The notes beneath the pieces were generated by a model, which had not been told where the DNA came from, did not search any database, and saw only the letters and a program-made list of their open reading frames with translations. From the NCBI GenBank assembly GCA_963811585.1, contig CAWERR010000006.1, positions 620,001 to 684,000 of the forward strand: a stretch of 64,000 bases of DNA. Direction: 5' to 3'. Below, in pieces: positions 1-9,260 of this stretch (the first letter of the stretch is position 1; each line of letters starts with the position of its first letter). Made by a program: the position numbers and the translations under genes. The stretch comes from JACDHG01 sp963811585. Lineage in GTDB: Bacteria > Actinomycetota > Actinomycetes > Propionibacteriales > Nocardioidaceae.

Positions 1-582
1 CACGGTCACAGCGGCCAGGCGTTCGTCGAGCAACCACGGCAGGATGTCGAGCTCGTGGATCATCGAGTTGAAGATGACTCCCTCCGACGTCGCTGACGAG
101 TGTGCCCAAGGATTGCGATGCACGCAGTGGACAAGGCGCGGCGTCCCGATCGACCCGTCGGCGACTGCAGTGCGGAGATCGACGTAGCTCGGGTCGAAGC
201 GGCGCATGAAACCGACCTGGATCAGCCGGCGTCCGGTCGCTGTCTCCGCGTCGATGATCCGCCGCGAGCCCTCGGCGCTGGCGGCAAGCGGCTTCTCGCA
301 GAGGGTTGGCTTGCCCGCGGCCAGGCAAGACAGCGCGAGCTCCTCATGGATGGGGTCTGGCGCGGCGATGACAACGGCGTCGACGTTTGGTGACTCGATC
401 AGCGCCTCGGCGGAGGGTGCCACGTCGGCTCCCACCTCGGAGCCGACCTCGGCTGCCCGGGCTGTGTCGGCGTCATACACGCACGCCAGCTCGAGGCCCG
501 GCACCCACTGGGCGAGGGTGCGTACGTGCGCGGTTCCCATCGCGCCCGTCCCGATGACCCCGACCCGCACGGCTCCGCTCAT
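1..582 (-). CDS. Gfo/Idh/MocA family NAD(P)-dependent oxidoreductase, partial (C-terminus off the window)
   Basis: The frame reads leftward from ATG at 582 and stays open to the window edge, giving 194 codons of a family usually 330-350 residues long. The N-terminus is a Rossmann fold (VGVIGTGAMG, about residues 7-16), and a CEKPLA block near residue 97 holds the lysine typical of the family. Its start overlaps the stop of the upstream dehydrogenase gene by four bases (ATGA), so it is the last visible gene of the inositol operon. By context it may be an inositol 2-dehydrogenase (IolG) or scyllo-inositol dehydrogenase, which oxidise inositols to inososes. The family also acts on many other sugars, so the substrate is inferred. 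Confidence 0.85.
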   Translation of the reverse strand, partial: MSGAVRVGVIGTGAMGTAHVRTLAQWVPGLELACVYDADTARAAEVGSEVGADVAPSAEALIESPNVDAVVIAAPDPIHEELALSCLAAGKPTLCEKPLAASAEGSRRIIDAETATGRRLIQVGFMRRFDPSYVDLRTAVADGSIGTPRLVHCVHRNPWAHSSATSEGVIFNSMIHELDILPWLLDERLAAVTV

Positions 583-1769
583 GGCTTGACCCATCGCCGT
601 TCCTCGAACGACCTGCCCATGGCCTCGACCAGTCTGGCTGCCCACAGCGCGTCGTCGATCGTGGCACCGACGGGCTTGCCCTCGGCGATTGACCGCACCA
701 GGCGCTCGGCCTCGATGACCTTCAGGTCGTCGAATCCCATCGGAACTCCCGGACCGGGCTGGAATGCCGCCAGCTCGCCGTTGCCCGGCCCGACGTGACG
801 GACTTGCCAGGCAACGTCTTGGTAGCCCTGATCGGCGCAGACCCGCAGCTCGCCCATCCTGCGGAAGTCCCACGCGACAGCACCTTGCGTGCCGCGGACC
901 TCGAAGCCATAGGCGCACTGCTCACCCACCGCGACGCGGGAGCACTCGACCACGCCGCGCGCCCCCGAGTCGAAGCGCAGCAGTGCGCTGACATGGTCCT
1001 CGTTTCCGACTGGGCCGAGCTTCCCGCCCGGTGCCGTCGCGAAGTGCGACACAGCGCCAACTGCTTCCGGTCGTTGCGGGATAAATGTCGCCTGGTCGGC
1101 CACGACATCGACGACCTCGCCGGTCTGCTGCCCGACGACGTACCGGGCCAGGTCGAGTCCGTGGCTTGCCAGGTCGCCGAGGACTCCGTTGCCGGCGTAG
1201 GCCCGGTCGAACCGCCAGGACAGCGCGCCGTCGGGATGCGCCGCGTAGTCGCTGAACAAGCGCACCCACGCCGTCTCGATCTCACCGATCCGACCTGACC
1301 CGACGATCTCGCGGGCCAGCTCGACTGCCGGCGCATTGCGATAGTTGAAGCCGACCGCCGCCTGGACCCCGGCGGACCGGACGGCGTCCGCGATCTCCAT
1401 GGTGTCGGCGAGGTGGCGCCCGGCCGGTTTCTCCACCCAGAGATGCTTGCCGGCCTGCGCTGCCGCGACGGCGACATCTCGGTGCAGGAAGTTCGGCCCG
1501 CACACGCTGACGACGTCCACGTCGTCACGGGCCACCACGTCCTGCCACTCGGTCGCCGCTTCGCCGATGCTGTACGACGATCGGGCCGTCTCGTGCCGCG
1601 ACTCCTCCGGGTCAGCAACGGCGACCAGCAGCGGTCGTAGCGGTGCGTCCGGGTAGTGCTGCCACAGGCGCGCATAGGACCGGGCGTGGACCTGTCCCAT
1701 CCAGCCGAATCCGACAATGGCGACCCCGAGCACGCCGCGGTCGTCACCGCGACGGGCCACGTCCTTCAC
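579..1769 (-). CDS. Gfo/Idh/MocA family oxidoreductase, probable inositol/sugar dehydrogenase
   Basis: This 396-residue protein starts at GTG 1769, which overlaps the stop of the ABC ATPase gene (GTGA). An N-terminal Rossmann nucleotide-binding motif (VAIVGFGWMG, residues 16-25) is followed by a VEKPAG block with the conserved lysine and a C-terminal substrate domain (GDLASHGLDLARY region). The reaction expected from the family is NAD(P)-dependent oxidation of a polyol or sugar hydroxyl. Two such enzymes side by side, next to inositol degradation genes, suggest that one handles myo-inositol and the other a stereoisomer or an inosose. That split is inference; the sequence alone does not tell which. 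Confidence 0.88.
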   Translation of the reverse strand: MKDVARRGDDRGVLGVAIVGFGWMGQVHARSYARLWQHYPDAPLRPLLVAVADPEESRHETARSSYSIGEAATEWQDVVARDDVDVVSVCGPNFLHRDVAVAAAQAGKHLWVEKPAGRHLADTMEIADAVRSAGVQAAVGFNYRNAPAVELAREIVGSGRIGEIETAWVRLFSDYAAHPDGALSWRFDRAYAGNGVLGDLASHGLDLARYVVGQQTGEVVDVVADQATFIPQRPEAVGAVSHFATAPGGKLGPVGNEDHVSALLRFDSGARGVVECSRVAVGEQCAYGFEVRGTQGAVAWDFRRMGELRVCADQGYQDVAWQVRHVGPGNGELAAFQPGPGVPMGFDDLKVIEAERLVRSIAEGKPVGATIDDALWAARLVEAMGRSFEERRWVKP

Positions 1770-2698
1770 TGAGGCTTCACCTCGGGCTGCGTCTCCTTGG
1801 TCGCCGGCGCGTCGGGGAGGGTCCTCTCGAGCTCCTCATGTAGTGCGTCGAGCTCTGAGCCGCCGGCCATCATCCGGACGAGCTCGTCGAGCGTCATCTC
1901 GGCCTTGGGGAAGTCGCCCATGCTCCGGCCGCGGCGCAAGATGATGAACCTGTCACCGACCGGGTAGGCATGGTGTGGGTTGTGGGTGATGAACACGACG
2001 CCGAGGCCTCGGTCGCGTGCCTTCGCGATGTACTTCAGCACCACGCCTGACTGACGGACACCGAGGGCCGCTGTCGGCTCGTCGAGGATCAGTACCCGGG
2101 CACCGAAGTACACGGCTCGGGCAATCGCCACACACTGCCGCTCGCCACCCGACAGTGTCCCGATCGGTTGCTCGACATCCCTCAGGTCGATGCCCATGGC
2201 CAGCATCTCGGTCTTGGTGATCTTCTTCATCGCGTCGATATCGAGGCGCTTGAACGGAGGCAAGCCCTTCGTCAGCTCGGATCCGAGGAAGAAGTTGCGC
2301 CACACCGGCATCAGCGGCACGACGGCAAGATCCTGGAACACCGTGGCGATGCCGAGGGCGAGCGCGGCACGCGGGCTGCTCATGTTGCGACTGATGCCGT
2401 CGACGACGAACGTACCCTCGCTGTGTTCGTGGGCGCCCGCAAGGATCTTGATGAGCGTGGACTTCCCGGCGCCGTTGTCACCCAGCACGCAGGTGACCTC
2501 GCCCGCTCGCACGGAGGTCGTGACCTCACGCAAGGCGATGACGCTGCCGTAGGACTTGCCGATCTCCTTGACCTCGATGATCGCAGTGCCCGGCGGCGGC
2601 AGTTCAGGAGCGGAGTCGGCCGGGGTTCCATGGATCTCGGCCGCTCCCTCCTCGGTCGCAGAAACGACCTCTGGCAGGGGCCTTTCCTCGGTTGTCAT
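1766..2698 (-). CDS. Sugar ABC transporter ATP-binding protein
   Basis: I place the start at ATG 2698, which overlaps the stop of the permease gene (ATGA), rather than far upstream inside that gene. The protein is then 310 residues with a single ABC domain. Walker A is GDNGAGKST, the signature is LSGGERQ and Walker B is VLILDEP. Family knowledge: RbsA/MglA-type carbohydrate importers often carry two fused ABC domains, whereas this one has one and would act as a homodimer with the permease below. An acidic/proline-rich N-terminal tail of about 45 residues and a charged C-terminal tail flank the domain. With the permease and lipoprotein it forms an import system, probably for inositol. Confidence 0.9.
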   Translation of the reverse strand: MTTEERPLPEVVSATEEGAAEIHGTPADSAPELPPPGTAIIEVKEIGKSYGSVIALREVTTSVRAGEVTCVLGDNGAGKSTLIKILAGAHEHSEGTFVVDGISRNMSSPRAALALGIATVFQDLAVVPLMPVWRNFFLGSELTKGLPPFKRLDIDAMKKITKTEMLAMGIDLRDVEQPIGTLSGGERQCVAIARAVYFGARVLILDEPTAALGVRQSGVVLKYIAKARDRGLGVVFITHNPHHAYPVGDRFIILRRGRSMGDFPKAEMTLDELVRMMAGGSELDALHEELERTLPDAPATKETQPEVKPQ

Positions 2699-3801
2699 CT
2701 CACGGCCTCCGCTCGAGCCTTGACCCAGTTGTTGACTATCACTGCACCCAGCAACATCACGCCGAGGAACGTGAACAGCCAGTCGTTGTCCCAGCGCGCG
2801 TAGACGATGCCTTCCTTGACCATGCCGTAGATGAGGGCGCCAAGTGCTGCGCCGACAGCCGACCCGTAGCCGCCGGTCAGCAGACACCCGCCGACCACGG
2901 CGCAGATGATGAAGATGAACTCCTGCCCGACTCCGGTCACGCTTTGCACAGTCGTCGTCTTGAAGAGCGACAGCATGCCAACCAGCCACCCGGCGACGGC
3001 TGTCGTCATGAACAGCCCGACCTTGGTCCGAAACACTGGCACGCCGACCTGGCGGGCGCTCGTCTGCGCACCTCCGACGGCGAAGATCCAGTTGCCCGCA
3101 CGCATCCGCAGGAGCACCCAGGTGGCCGCGAGCGTCACAGCTATCCACCAGAACGTCACAGCGTAGAGAGTCAAGTATGGCGAGTTGTCCTCAGTGACCC
3201 ACGGCAGCCAACCAAGGTTGATCTTGACGGTGGAGCCGAAGAACTGCTCGCCGGACGTGAAGCCCTCAGCGTTGCGGAATCCCGTCACCGAGACCTTCCC
3301 GATCAAGATCTTGGTCACGGCAAGGTTGACTCCCTGAAGGACGAAGAACGTGCCAAGCGTGACGATGAAGCTCGGCAGCCCGGTTCGCATCACGAGTACG
3401 CCGTTGAGCGCCCCGATGATGACGGCTAACAGCAGCGAGGCCCCGATGGCCAGCCAGATGTTGATCTCATACTCGGTCACCAAGATCGCGGTTGTCAGTC
3501 CCGTTGTGCCGATCATGGCGCCGGCAGACAGGTCGAACTCGCCGCCGATCATCAGCAGTGCCACCGCTACCGCCATGATGCCGAAGGCTGACGACGTAAA
3601 GATCCACGTACTAGCGCCCGCCGGCAGCTTGAACGACTCGGTGGTCAGGGCGAAGAACAAGAAGATCAGCAGAGCCGCGGCGGCAGCTCCGATCTCAGGC
3701 CGGCGGAGGATACGTGCCAGCCGGTGAGAGCCACTGAGTCGTTCGTCGGTGTCCGGACGAGATTGCGGCGCGTCCGCCGGCGCCGGTGCAGTAGTGGTCA
3801 T
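2695..3801 (-). CDS. Sugar ABC transporter permease (RbsC/XylH-like, BPD_transp_2)
   Basis: A 368-residue integral membrane protein starting at ATG 3801. After a roughly 30-residue polar N-terminus it shows about ten hydrophobic segments, with the MIGGEFDLSAGAMIG stretch typical of ribose/xylose/inositol-type permeases near residue 90. It forms the translocation channel with the ATP-binding protein encoded immediately downstream (four-base overlap) and receives substrate from the lipoprotein encoded upstream. A strong hairpin at 3841-3868 separates it from the binding-protein gene, which probably lowers its expression relative to that gene. Inositol as substrate is inferred from the operon. 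Confidence 0.9.
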   Translation of the reverse strand: MTTTAPAPADAPQSRPDTDERLSGSHRLARILRRPEIGAAAAALLIFLFFALTTESFKLPAGASTWIFTSSAFGIMAVAVALLMIGGEFDLSAGAMIGTTGLTTAILVTEYEINIWLAIGASLLLAVIIGALNGVLVMRTGLPSFIVTLGTFFVLQGVNLAVTKILIGKVSVTGFRNAEGFTSGEQFFGSTVKINLGWLPWVTEDNSPYLTLYAVTFWWIAVTLAATWVLLRMRAGNWIFAVGGAQTSARQVGVPVFRTKVGLFMTTAVAGWLVGMLSLFKTTTVQSVTGVGQEFIFIICAVVGGCLLTGGYGSAVGAALGALIYGMVKEGIVYARWDNDWLFTFLGVMLLGAVIVNNWVKARAEAVR

Positions 3802-3840
3802 GCGTTACTCCCTTGGTTTCGGCCAACCGCTTCTTTGCGG

Positions 3841-3868
3841 GAGGGGTCCCGGTCGCCCGGGACCCCTC
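3841..3868 (-). terminator. Intercistronic hairpin (partial terminator or mRNA stabiliser)
   Basis: A perfect 12-bp inverted repeat (GAGGGGTCCCGG and its complement) with a four-base loop lies in the 80-base gap between the binding-protein gene and the permease gene. No T-run follows it in the direction of transcription. Such hairpins after a binding-protein gene commonly protect the 3' end of its mRNA and reduce read-through, giving an excess of binding protein over membrane components. Confidence 0.7.
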
Positions 3869-3881
3869 GTCATCCGCGGCG

Positions 3882-4871
3882 CTAGCGGGTCCCTTCTTCG
3901 GCGTAGTCGAGGACAGCCTCGGCGTTCTCTGCCGTGATGATGGCGGGGCCTGAGTTGATCGGCTGGCCACCACCGACGTCGTTGCCGTTGATCAACTTCA
4001 GGTAGATGCCGGTCACACCGAGATAGCCCTGGACGTACGGCTGCTGGTCGATCGCGAAGAGCAGCTTGCCGTCGAGGACGTCCTGGGCAACGGTGGCGTT
4101 GACGTCGAACGTGCCGATCGTGATGTCGCGACCGGATGCTTCGGCGGCAGCAACGGCCGCGCCGGCCATGTCGCCGCCCAGGGAGAGGATGCCGTCGACG
4201 CTGTCGTCGGCGGTGAGCTCGGACTCGATGGTCGACTGTGAGCCCGCGAGATCGGTGTTGTCGGTCTGCAGGTTCTTCATCTCGCCGTCGAACGTCTCAG
4301 ACGCCGCCCGGCAGCGCTCCTCGAGGGCAATGTTCCCAGGCTCTTGGATCACGCAGATCGCGTTGGCGACCCCGGCCTCGTTCAACTGCTCGCCGGCCGC
4401 TTCGCCGGCGATCGTCTCGCTCTGACCGACGTGGGTGATGGCTCCGAAGTCCTGCCAGTTGTCAATGCCGGAGTTGATCGTGATGACGGGCACCCCCGCC
4501 TCGATGGCAGCCCTGATGCTGTTCTCGAGTCCCTCTGGGTCGGCCATCGAGATGACGAGACCGTCGGTGTCGTCGGCGACGGCGTTGTCGATGAGCGTGC
4601 TCTGAGCACCGGGGTCAGGATCGCCCTGGTAGTTCATCTCGACGCCGAGGTCTTCGCCGGCGCGTTCGGCCCCCGACTTGACCACGTCCCAGAAGCTGTC
4701 GCCCGGTGCGGCGTGGGTGACTACGTCGATGCGGATGTCGCCGGCGTCGGCACCGCCGCCGCCGCCGCCTCCCCCACCGTCATCGTCGCCGTCGTCGTCG
4801 CTCGTACTGCACGCAGAGAGCAGCAGTGCGCCCGTGGCGAGGACCGCCAAGAGCATCCGTCGAACCTTCAT
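3882..4871 (-). CDS. Sugar ABC transporter substrate-binding lipoprotein (periplasmic-binding-protein type 1)
   Basis: This 329-residue protein begins at ATG 4871. It has a lipoprotein signal peptide (positively charged start, hydrophobic core, lipobox LSAC, so Cys21 would be lipidated). A very acidic and glycine-rich linker with nine consecutive glycines follows before the mature domain. The mature part resembles ribose/inositol-binding proteins (the VVTHAAPGDSFWDVVKSGAE start and a VITINSGIDN segment). It would hold the sugar outside the membrane and deliver it to the permease. Its position within the iol genes points to inositol or a related cyclitol. Confidence 0.9.
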   Translation of the reverse strand: MKVRRMLLAVLATGALLLSACSTSDDDGDDDGGGGGGGGGADAGDIRIDVVTHAAPGDSFWDVVKSGAERAGEDLGVEMNYQGDPDPGAQSTLIDNAVADDTDGLVISMADPEGLENSIRAAIEAGVPVITINSGIDNWQDFGAITHVGQSETIAGEAAGEQLNEAGVANAICVIQEPGNIALEERCRAASETFDGEMKNLQTDNTDLAGSQSTIESELTADDSVDGILSLGGDMAGAAVAAAEASGRDITIGTFDVNATVAQDVLDGKLLFAIDQQPYVQGYLGVTGIYLKLINGNDVGGGQPINSGPAIITAENAEAVLDYAEEGTR

Positions 4872-4923
4872 ACTTGTTCCCTCCTGACTAGCCGCCGTCT
4901 GGCGGACTGCTCTCTCCCGCGGG

Positions 4924-6420
4924 TCATTGTGCCGTGGGAAAGTTGATCTGAGCGAGTGACTCCTCGCTGATGTGCGGCCAGCGGCTCGTGACCACCTTGG
5001 CCTGGGTGTAGAACCTCACTCCTTCGGGTCCGTGAATGTGATGGTCGCCGAACAACGAGTCCTTCCAGCCCCCGAAGGAGTGGAAGGCCATCGGCACCGG
5101 AACAGGCACGTTGATGCCGATCATCCCGACCGTGACCCGTCGTTGGAAAGTCCTGGCGACCTCACCCGACGACGTGAACACGGCGGTGCCGTTGCCATAG
5201 GGATTCGCGTTGACGAGCTCGATCGCCGCGTCCAGAGTCGGAACCCGAACCACTGAGAGGACCGGCCCGAAGATCTCGTCGGTGTAGACCGACATCTCCG
5301 GGGTGACGGCGTCGAGCAGCGTCGGGCCCACAAAGAATCCGTCGTCGTGCCCGTCGACCACCAGACCCCGGCCGTCAACCACCACGTCGGCACCGTCGGA
5401 CTCGCCCTGGCCGATGTAGCCGAGCACGCGTTCCTTGGCGGCGGCCGTGACGACCGGCCCCATCTCCGACCCCTTCTCGGAGCCGGGGCCGACGACGATG
5501 TCGCGGGTGCGCTGGCGCACCTTCTCGACGAGAGTGTCCGCGGCCGCCCCAACAGCCACGACGGCGGAGATCGACATACAGCGTTGACCGGCAGAGCCGT
5601 AGCCGGCGGCGACCAGGTGGTCGGCGGCGAAGTCGAGGTCCGCGTCAGGCATCACGACGGCGTGGTTCTTGGCACCTCCTAGTGCCTGCACGCGCTTGCC
5701 CGACTTCGAGGCCTGCGCGTGCACGTACTTGGCGATCGGGGTGGAGCCGACGAAGGATACGGCGGCGATGTCGGGGTGGTCCAGGATGGCGTCGACGGCA
5801 ACCTTGTCGCCGTGTACGACGTTGAACACGCCGTCCGGCAGACCCGCCTCGGCATACAGCCGGGCAACCACATCAGAAACGCCCGGGTCCCGCTCACTCG
5901 GCTTGAGCACAAACGTGTTGCCACAGGCGATCGCGACCGGGTGCATCCACAGCGGCACCATGATGGGGAAGTTGAACGGCGTGATGCCGGCCGTGACTCC
6001 GAGTGGTTGGCGGAACGAGTGCGAGTCGACTCCCGTGGAGACCTGGTCGGAGTACTCACCCTTCAGCAGCTGCGGAATACCGCAGGCGAACTCCACGACC
6101 TCGCGGCCGCGGACGACCTCTCCATGCGCATCGTCGAGTGTCTTGCCGTGCTCGGAGGAGATCACCTTGGCGAGCTCGTCTTCGTGTTGGACCAACAACT
6201 CGCGGAAGGCGAACATGATCCGGGCGCGGCTGGTGACCGAGGTCTGGCTCCACGACTCGAAGGCGTCGCGTGCGGCCTGCACCGCGGCGTCGACCTCGTC
6301 AGGAGAGGCAAGACAGACCCGTGCCTGCGGTGCACCGACGGCAGGGTCATAGACATCTCCCAATCGTCCTCCGGGTGCGCCGACGTGCTTGCCGCCGATC
6401 CAGTGCTCGATGGTTCTCAT
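4924..6420 (-). CDS. mmsA: Methylmalonate-semialdehyde dehydrogenase (CoA-acylating), IolA/MmsA
   Basis: I chose ATG 6420, the start of MRTIEHWIGGKHV; the open frame upstream lies inside the next gene. The 498-residue protein has the full aldehyde dehydrogenase fold: the EHGKTLDDAHGEV block, the PFNFPIMVPLW block, the NAD-binding SFVGSTPIAKYV segment and the catalytic cysteine in GSAGQRCMSIS. In inositol breakdown IolA converts malonic semialdehyde to acetyl-CoA and CO2; the same enzyme serves valine catabolism. It sits ten bases below iolD, consistent with one transcript. Confidence 0.95.
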   Translation of the reverse strand: MRTIEHWIGGKHVGAPGGRLGDVYDPAVGAPQARVCLASPDEVDAAVQAARDAFESWSQTSVTSRARIMFAFRELLVQHEDELAKVISSEHGKTLDDAHGEVVRGREVVEFACGIPQLLKGEYSDQVSTGVDSHSFRQPLGVTAGITPFNFPIMVPLWMHPVAIACGNTFVLKPSERDPGVSDVVARLYAEAGLPDGVFNVVHGDKVAVDAILDHPDIAAVSFVGSTPIAKYVHAQASKSGKRVQALGGAKNHAVVMPDADLDFAADHLVAAGYGSAGQRCMSISAVVAVGAAADTLVEKVRQRTRDIVVGPGSEKGSEMGPVVTAAAKERVLGYIGQGESDGADVVVDGRGLVVDGHDDGFFVGPTLLDAVTPEMSVYTDEIFGPVLSVVRVPTLDAAIELVNANPYGNGTAVFTSSGEVARTFQRRVTVGMIGINVPVPVPMAFHSFGGWKDSLFGDHHIHGPEGVRFYTQAKVVTSRWPHISEESLAQINFPTAQ

Positions 6421-6430
6421 GAGGGTCGCT

Positions 6431-8365
6431 TCATTTCTTGGGTAGGTCTGATTGATTGTCGGGCGGAGAGAGGTGGCTGCGCTGCCCCCTCTTTGAGGAC
6501 TCATAGTCGGCGCGTGCGGATCGCGTGCTGTCGAGCGCGGAAACCTCGGCAACGGGCACGTCCCACCACGCGGGACTGTCCGGAGCAGGCACGAGGGGGT
6601 CGGTCTCAACCTGGATCACCGTGGTGACGTCGGTCGCCTGTGCTTGGGCGACCGCCTTCTCGAACTCGGCCAGGTCACCGGCACGCACGACGTCCGCTCC
6701 GAGACTGGCCGCGTTGGCTGCCAGGTCGACCGGGAGCATCCCGCCGTCTAGGCCGGTTTCAGTGCGGTAGCGGTAGCGGGTCCCGAAACGTTGCGACCCG
6801 AGCGACTCCGACAGGGCACCGATCGAGGCGAACCCGTGGTTCTGCACGAGTACGACGATCAGCTTGATGCCCTCCTGCACAGCGGTGACGAGCTCCTGGG
6901 CCATCATCAGATAGGAGCCGTCACCGACCATCACGAAGACATCGCGGTCGTCGCCTGCGATGTCGCGCACCGCCATCTTGACGCCGAGGCCACCGGCGAT
7001 CTCGTAGCCCATGCACGAGTAGCCGTACTCGACGTGGTAGCCCTTCGGGTCACGAGTGCGCCACAGCTTGTGCAGGTCGCCGGGCATGGAGCCGGCAGCG
7101 CACACGACGACATCACGGGGCGCAGACAGCCGGTTGACCACGCCCACAACTTCCGACTGAGCCGGCAGCGGTTGGTGCCCGGCGTCATACGACTGCTGGA
7201 CGGTGTTGTCCCATCCGCGGGCGAGGCCGGTGGCACGCTCCTGGTATCCCGGATCGGCCGTCCAGTCAGTGAGTTTCTCGTGGAGCTGCTCGAGACCGCG
7301 GCGGGCGTCCGCCACGAGGGCCGTGGCGGAGAGCTTGTGGGCGTCGAAGGACGCGATGTTGAGGTTGACGAAGCGCACACCGGGGGCGGCGAACACGGTG
7401 CGCGAGGCGGTGGTGAAGTCGCTGTAGCGGCAGCCAATCCCGAGGATGACGTCGGCTTGGTTGGCCAGCAGGTTGGCGGCGGTCGTGCCAGTCGCGCCGA
7501 TGGCACCCACGGACTGCGGATGGTCGTAGGGCAAGGAACCCTTACCTGCTTGCGTTTCCGCAACCGGGACACCGGTTGACTCGGCGAAACTGCGCAGCGC
7601 CTCAGTGGCCTGCGAGTAGATGACTCCGCCACCTGCGACGATCAATGGCCGCCACGACCCACGCAACACGTCGGCGGCGCGATCAAGGGCAGACTCGTCG
7701 GCGGCCGGGCGGCCAACGTGCCAGACCCGCTTGTCGAACATCTCCTCGGGCCAGTCATACGCCTCGGCCTGCACGTCCTGCGGCAGCGATAAGGTCACAG
7801 CGCCTGTCTCAGCCGGATCGGTGAGCACGCGCATCGCGGCGAGCAGAGCCGCAGGCAGCTGCTCCGGCCGGTTGATCCGGTCCCAGTAGCGCGACACGGG
7901 TTTGAACACGTCGTTGACGCTGACATCGAGGGAGCCGGGGTCCTCGAGCTCCTGCAGCACCGGGTTGGCAGCCCTCGTGGCGAAGACGTCGCCGGGCAGG
8001 AGCAGCACCGGGATCCGGTTGATGGTCGCCAGGGCCGCACCCGTCACCATGTTGGTGGCGCCTGGCCCGACCGACGCAGTGCACGCGAACGTCGCCATCC
8101 GGTCGCGCATTCGTGCGTACCCGACCGACGCGTGCACCATCGCCTGCTCGTTGCGGGCCTGGAAGTACCGCAGCGTCGGCTCACCGGTGTCGTTGGTATG
8201 ACGCTCGCGCTCGAGCAGAGCCTGGCCGACGCCGGCGACGTTTCCGTGTCCGAAGATGCCCCAGCAGCCGGCGAAGAAGGCGTTCTCGGCACCGTCACGC
8301 TCGACGTACTGCTGCTCGAGGAACTGCACCAGTGCCTGCGCGACAGTCAGTCTTGTGGTCGTCAT
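6431..8365 (-). CDS. iolD: 3D-(3,5/4)-trihydroxycyclohexane-1,2-dione acylhydrolase (IolD)
   Basis: A 644-residue thiamine-diphosphate enzyme, the usual IolD length. Visible features are the N-terminal pyrimidine-binding domain (TVAQALVQFLEQQYVERDG; ASVGYARMRDR), the central domain and the C-terminal GDGSYLMMAQEL motif followed by QNHGF, which bind Mg and the diphosphate. It hydrolyses the cyclic dione made from inosose to 5-deoxy-glucuronate, opening the ring. ATG 8365 overlaps the iolB stop by four bases. A polar C-terminal tail of about 30 residues is unremarkable. Confidence 0.95.
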   Translation of the reverse strand: MTTTRLTVAQALVQFLEQQYVERDGAENAFFAGCWGIFGHGNVAGVGQALLERERHTNDTGEPTLRYFQARNEQAMVHASVGYARMRDRMATFACTASVGPGATNMVTGAALATINRIPVLLLPGDVFATRAANPVLQELEDPGSLDVSVNDVFKPVSRYWDRINRPEQLPAALLAAMRVLTDPAETGAVTLSLPQDVQAEAYDWPEEMFDKRVWHVGRPAADESALDRAADVLRGSWRPLIVAGGGVIYSQATEALRSFAESTGVPVAETQAGKGSLPYDHPQSVGAIGATGTTAANLLANQADVILGIGCRYSDFTTASRTVFAAPGVRFVNLNIASFDAHKLSATALVADARRGLEQLHEKLTDWTADPGYQERATGLARGWDNTVQQSYDAGHQPLPAQSEVVGVVNRLSAPRDVVVCAAGSMPGDLHKLWRTRDPKGYHVEYGYSCMGYEIAGGLGVKMAVRDIAGDDRDVFVMVGDGSYLMMAQELVTAVQEGIKLIVVLVQNHGFASIGALSESLGSQRFGTRYRYRTETGLDGGMLPVDLAANAASLGADVVRAGDLAEFEKAVAQAQATDVTTVIQVETDPLVPAPDSPAWWDVPVAEVSALDSTRSARADYESSKRGQRSHLSPPDNQSDLPKK

Positions 8366-9259
8366 CGAACCGCTCCGACGATCCCGGCGGCGGCTCCGGA
8401 GAAGGGCAGGCGAGGATCGACCGCCTGCTCGGCCCAGGTGTCACGCACCCAGCTGTGCGCCGGGTCGTCACAGATGAGCCAAGCGCGCACGCTCGCCGGG
8501 CCGGCCATCACGTTGAGGTAGTAGAGGTCGTAACCGGGGACGGCCATCGACGGTCCGTGCCAGCCGTGCGGGATCATCACGACATCACCCGACCGCACCT
8601 CGGCGAGCACGTCAATCTCGGCGCTCGCGTGGCCGTAGACCCGTTGGTAGCCCATGCCCGGGCCGGCCGGCCCCTCGGCGACCTCGAAGTAGTAGATCTC
8701 CTCCAGCTCACTCTCGCCGTCACGTTCCTCATCGTGCTTGTGCGGTGGGTATGAGGACCAGTTTCCCCCTGGCGTCAGCACTTCACACGCAATCAGCTTG
8801 TCGGTCTCGAACGCCTCCGGCGTGCAGAAGTTGTTGACCTGCCGGCTTGCCTGCCCGGCCCCGCGGAGCTCGACGGGCACGTCCGTGCCGGCGCCGTACC
8901 GAAACGGGAGCTCCCGCTCACACACGGCTGAGGGCAAGGCGAACCGGCCGCCTTGCCGGGTGTGTACGACCGCCGAAGATCCACGGGGGAGGTAAACGAA
9001 GTCGCTGATTCCGTCAAAGACACCGGTGCGTCCCTCGACAGTGAGCATCTCGCCGTTGCACGTCACGTCGCACGAGCCTTGCGAGCGACAGGAGGATCAT
9101 CTCCGAGCCCTCGGTTTCCAGGGTTGCTGACTCCCCTGCGCCGAGGCTGAGCACCGACAGTCCCGTGTAGGTCCAGCCGGCGGAGTCGGGTGTCACGACG
9201 ACGTCGTACGGCGCCCGGGTGGTCTGGCCGGCAGCAACGTGGAAGTTCCGACTGCTCAT
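8362..9259 (-). pseudogene. iolB: 5-deoxy-glucuronate isomerase (IolB), interrupted by one +1 frameshift
   Basis: Two overlapping minus-strand frames together make one IolB of about 298 residues. The N-terminal part runs from ATG 9259 (SSRNFHVAAGQT...) to the MILLSLA segment; the C-terminal part resumes as GSCDVTCNGEML and ends at 8362. One extra base near 9079-9080 (plus-strand CCTTGC where CCTGC would keep frame) breaks the gene. Both halves keep family features, including HKHDEE and the GWHGPSM block of the cupin metal site. IolB isomerises 5-deoxy-glucuronate to 2-deoxy-5-keto-gluconate. With no other damage and intact neighbours, a sequencing error or a very recent mutation are both possible. 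Confidence 0.88.
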
Positions 9260-9260
9260 G

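Noticed and set aside
1766..3148. A 460-residue version of the ABC ATPase
   Set aside because: The first 150 residues are the permease gene read in another frame; ATG 2698 overlaps the permease stop as other genes of the operon do.
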